Positions 62,320 to 64,000 of a DNA stretch of 64,000 nt are shown here, in pieces; within the stretch, counting starts at the first letter, position 1, and each line of letters starts with the position of its first letter. The stretch comes from Azomonas agilis (lineage in GTDB: Bacteria > Pseudomonadota > Gammaproteobacteria > Pseudomonadales > Pseudomonadaceae). The translations under genes were made by a program, and so were the position numbers. The notes under the pieces are model-generated. The model made no database searches, was not told where the DNA came from, and saw only the letters and a list, made by a program, of their open reading frames with translations. Location of the stretch: contig NZ_VLKG01000001.1 in assembly GCF_007830255.1 (NCBI RefSeq), positions 434,001 to 498,000 of the forward strand. Reading direction: 5' to 3'.

Positions 62320-63581
62320 TGTATTTATTGCGTTTAGCGTGGGCTAGTTTATTAAACCGCCGATTCACCGCCTTATTAACCCTGTGCAGCATCGCCTTAT
62401 CCGTAGCCCTGCTATTGGCCGTGGAGCGAGTACGGGTTGAAGCCAGAGCCAGCTTTGCCGGTACGGTCAGCGGTACAGATCTGGTGGTAGGTGCGCGCTC
62501 CGGCTCGGTGAATTTGCTGCTGTATTCAGTGTTCCGGATTGGTAATGCCACCAACAATATCCGCTGGGAAAGCTTCCAGCACTACGCTCAGCATCCCCAA
62601 GTACGCTGGGCCATTCCTCTATCCTTGGGCGACTCCCACCGCGGCTATCGTGTATTAGGCACATCCGAAGCTTATTTTGAGCATTATCGCTACGGGCAAA
62701 ATCAAGCGTTAGAGCTAGCTGAAGGGCGCGCCTTTGCTGAAGATCCCTTTGAAGTAGTGCTCGGATCTGAGGTAGCTAAAAGCCTGAACTACCGCTTAGA
62801 TCAGTCGTTGGTGTTAGCCCACGGTGTAGCCACCATCAGCTTAGTGCAACACGAGGATAAGCCCTTTCGGGTGGTGGGGATTTTAAAGCCTACTGGAACA
62901 CCGGTAGATCGTACCCTGCATGTCCCACTGTCCGGCATTGAAGCGATGCACATTGATTGGCAAGGTGGTATGCCCTCCGCAGCCCAGCGTATCAGCGCCG
63001 ATCAAGCCCGTCAGTTAGCCCTCACGCCCAAGGCTATTACTGCTTTTTTATTGGGATTGAACTCCAAGATTGCCACCTTTGCGGTGCAACGCGATATCAA
63101 CCAATACTCGGGCGAACCCTTACTGGCTATTTTGCCCGGTGTCGCCTTGCAAGAACTCTGGGGTTTGATGAGTACCGCAGAACAAGCCTTATTTCTAATC
63201 TCGCTGTGTGTCGTCTTTGTTGGACTACTGGGCATGCTGACAGTGATTCTGGCCAGCTTAAACGAGCGGCGGCGAGAGATGGCGATTTTACGCTCCGTAG
63301 GCGCACGCCCTTGGCATATTGCGGGACTCTTGATGTTTGAGTCTTTAGCACTAGCCGCCTTGGGCATCTTGGCGGGATGCTCCTTGGTATCCCTGGGCAT
63401 TTGGCTGGCCCAAGATGCAGTACAAGCACATTATGGGCTCTACCTACCCTTAGCTTGGCCAAGCACCTACGAGCTCATTTTATTGGGCACAGTCCTCAGT
63501 GCGGCTTGGCTGATGGGCCTAATTCCGGCTTGGCGTGCTTACCGTCAATCATTGGCGGATGGTCTGTCCATTCACTCTTAG
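62319..63581 (+). CDS. FtsX/MacB-type ABC transporter permease
   Basis: The 420-residue protein has an N-terminal membrane helix (FTALLTLCSIALSVALLLAV), a large periplasmic MacB-like domain from about 45 to 285 (GTVSGTDLVVGARSGSVNLL, then VVGILKPTGTPVDRTLHVPL), and three C-terminal helices with the FtsX motif LNERRREMAILRSVGARPWHI near residue 318. It is the partner of the upstream ATPase. The substrate is unknown; in related zinc-responsive operons it is thought to act in zinc handling in the envelope. Confidence 0.88.
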   Translation: MYLLRLAWASLLNRRFTALLTLCSIALSVALLLAVERVRVEARASFAGTVSGTDLVVGARSGSVNLLLYSVFRIGNATNNIRWESFQHYAQHPQVRWAIPLSLGDSHRGYRVLGTSEAYFEHYRYGQNQALELAEGRAFAEDPFEVVLGSEVAKSLNYRLDQSLVLAHGVATISLVQHEDKPFRVVGILKPTGTPVDRTLHVPLSGIEAMHIDWQGGMPSAAQRISADQARQLALTPKAITAFLLGLNSKIATFAVQRDINQYSGEPLLAILPGVALQELWGLMSTAEQALFLISLCVVFVGLLGMLTVILASLNERRREMAILRSVGARPWHIAGLLMFESLALAALGILAGCSLVSLGIWLAQDAVQAHYGLYLPLAWPSTYELILLGTVLSAAWLMGLIPAWRAYRQSLADGLSIHS

Positions 63582-63597
63582 AGGAAGCTTTTCACTC

Positions 63598-64000
63598 ATG
63601 TTGCCTTTGCTGCTACCCATCCTCTTGTATCTGGTGCTGGCTCCCAACCTCTGGGCCGCAGAGCCGCCCCGTGCGTTGGCGTGGGCAGAAATGGTTCCCG
63701 CCCATGCTAAGCCTCTAGGCCAACCGTTAGTGTCCCACGATGGAGGAGAAACCGGCCCTCGAATGGCCCAAACTCTAACCAATGCCCCTGTAGTTGCGGA
63801 GCTTGAGGGGCAAACCATCAAGCTCCCCGGCTATATGGTGCCTCTGAGCTACGACACGCAGCAGCGGGTTACTGAATTTCTATTAGTGCCTTATTTCGGT
63901 GCTTGTATTCATGTACCCCCGCCACCCTCCAACCAAATTGTGTATGTTCAGGTTTCTCCCGGGGTAGTACAGGAGGCTCTATACCAACCTTTTTGGATTG
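63598..64000 (+). CDS. DUF3299 exported protein (cut by window end)
   Basis: The visible 134 codons encode a signal peptide (MLPLLLPILLYLVLAPNLWA) and the start of a DUF3299 domain, with IKLPGYMVPLSYDTQQRVTEFLLVPYFGACIHVPPPPSNQIVYV. The GACIHVPPPP sequence is the family's hallmark and its Cys and His could bind a metal. It lies 16 bases after the permease gene with AGAGGAAG upstream of the ATG. The 3' end lies outside the window. Confidence 0.85.
   Translation, partial: MLPLLLPILLYLVLAPNLWAAEPPRALAWAEMVPAHAKPLGQPLVSHDGGETGPRMAQTLTNAPVVAELEGQTIKLPGYMVPLSYDTQQRVTEFLLVPYFGACIHVPPPPSNQIVYVQVSPGVVQEALYQPFWI

Overview
The window comes from a gammaproteobacterium of the Pseudomonas/Oceanospirillales side of the class. 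Four blocks keep gene orders I recall from Pseudomonas aeruginosa: bioBFHC with a divergent comF; (DUF3426)-dusB-fis-purH-purD-retS-ybhN; the whole dcw cell-wall/division cluster followed by rnpB, rsmI-lpoA-yraN-diaA-dolP, sspB, petABC and rpsI-rplM; and mepM-anmK. An OprD-type porin, a glutamine-rich FtsZ linker and moderate base composition fit the same assignment. The species cannot be named from the sequence alone.

Layout. 1-1 kb: the start of a ModE-type molybdate regulator, cut by the window edge, divergent from a di-Mop molbindin. 1-4 kb: an OprD porin, a histidine-rich DUF2796 zinc protein and a DUF4124 protein. 4-8 kb: biotin genes bioBFHC (bioD absent) divergent from comF. 8.5-12.3 kb: an Fbp-type ferric iron ABC importer. 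12.5-22 kb: YbhN-like membrane protein, a RetS-like hybrid sensor with a ruined kinase core, purD, purH, fis, dusB and a DUF3426 zinc-ribbon protein. 22-26.4 kb: a lone glycosyltransferase, a glycine-zipper protein, nudE, cysQ and a small membrane protein.

26.4-43.8 kb: the division and cell-wall cluster on the minus strand, transcribed rsmH-ftsL-ftsI-murE-murF-mraY-murD-ftsW-murG-murC-ddlB-ftsQ-ftsA-ftsZ-lpxC. Genes overlap or nearly touch from rsmH to ftsQ, with short gaps around ftsA, ftsZ and lpxC. The usual first gene, mraZ, is missing. 44.1-49.4 kb: RNase P RNA with a clear promoter and terminator, then rsmI divergent from lpoA-yraN-diaA-dolP, then sspB without its usual partner sspA. 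49.5-53.2 kb: cytochrome bc1 (petABC) and ribosomal proteins S9/L13. 53.4-56.6 kb: aroE and malate synthase G. 56.8-57.6 kb: a complete IS5-family element. 57.9-64 kb: a MepM-like endopeptidase, anmK, a Tim44-like protein, and an ABC ATPase/FtsX-type permease/DUF3299 set that normally accompanies the DUF2796 gene found at the other end of the window.

Most of the window is conserved housekeeping sequence, and I found no convincing new defence or biosynthetic system. The best leads are the RetS-like sensor that has lost its phospho-acceptor histidine and nucleotide-binding asparagines, the zinc-responsive gene set apparently split into two loci about 58 kb apart, and the losses of mraZ and sspA from otherwise intact conserved clusters.
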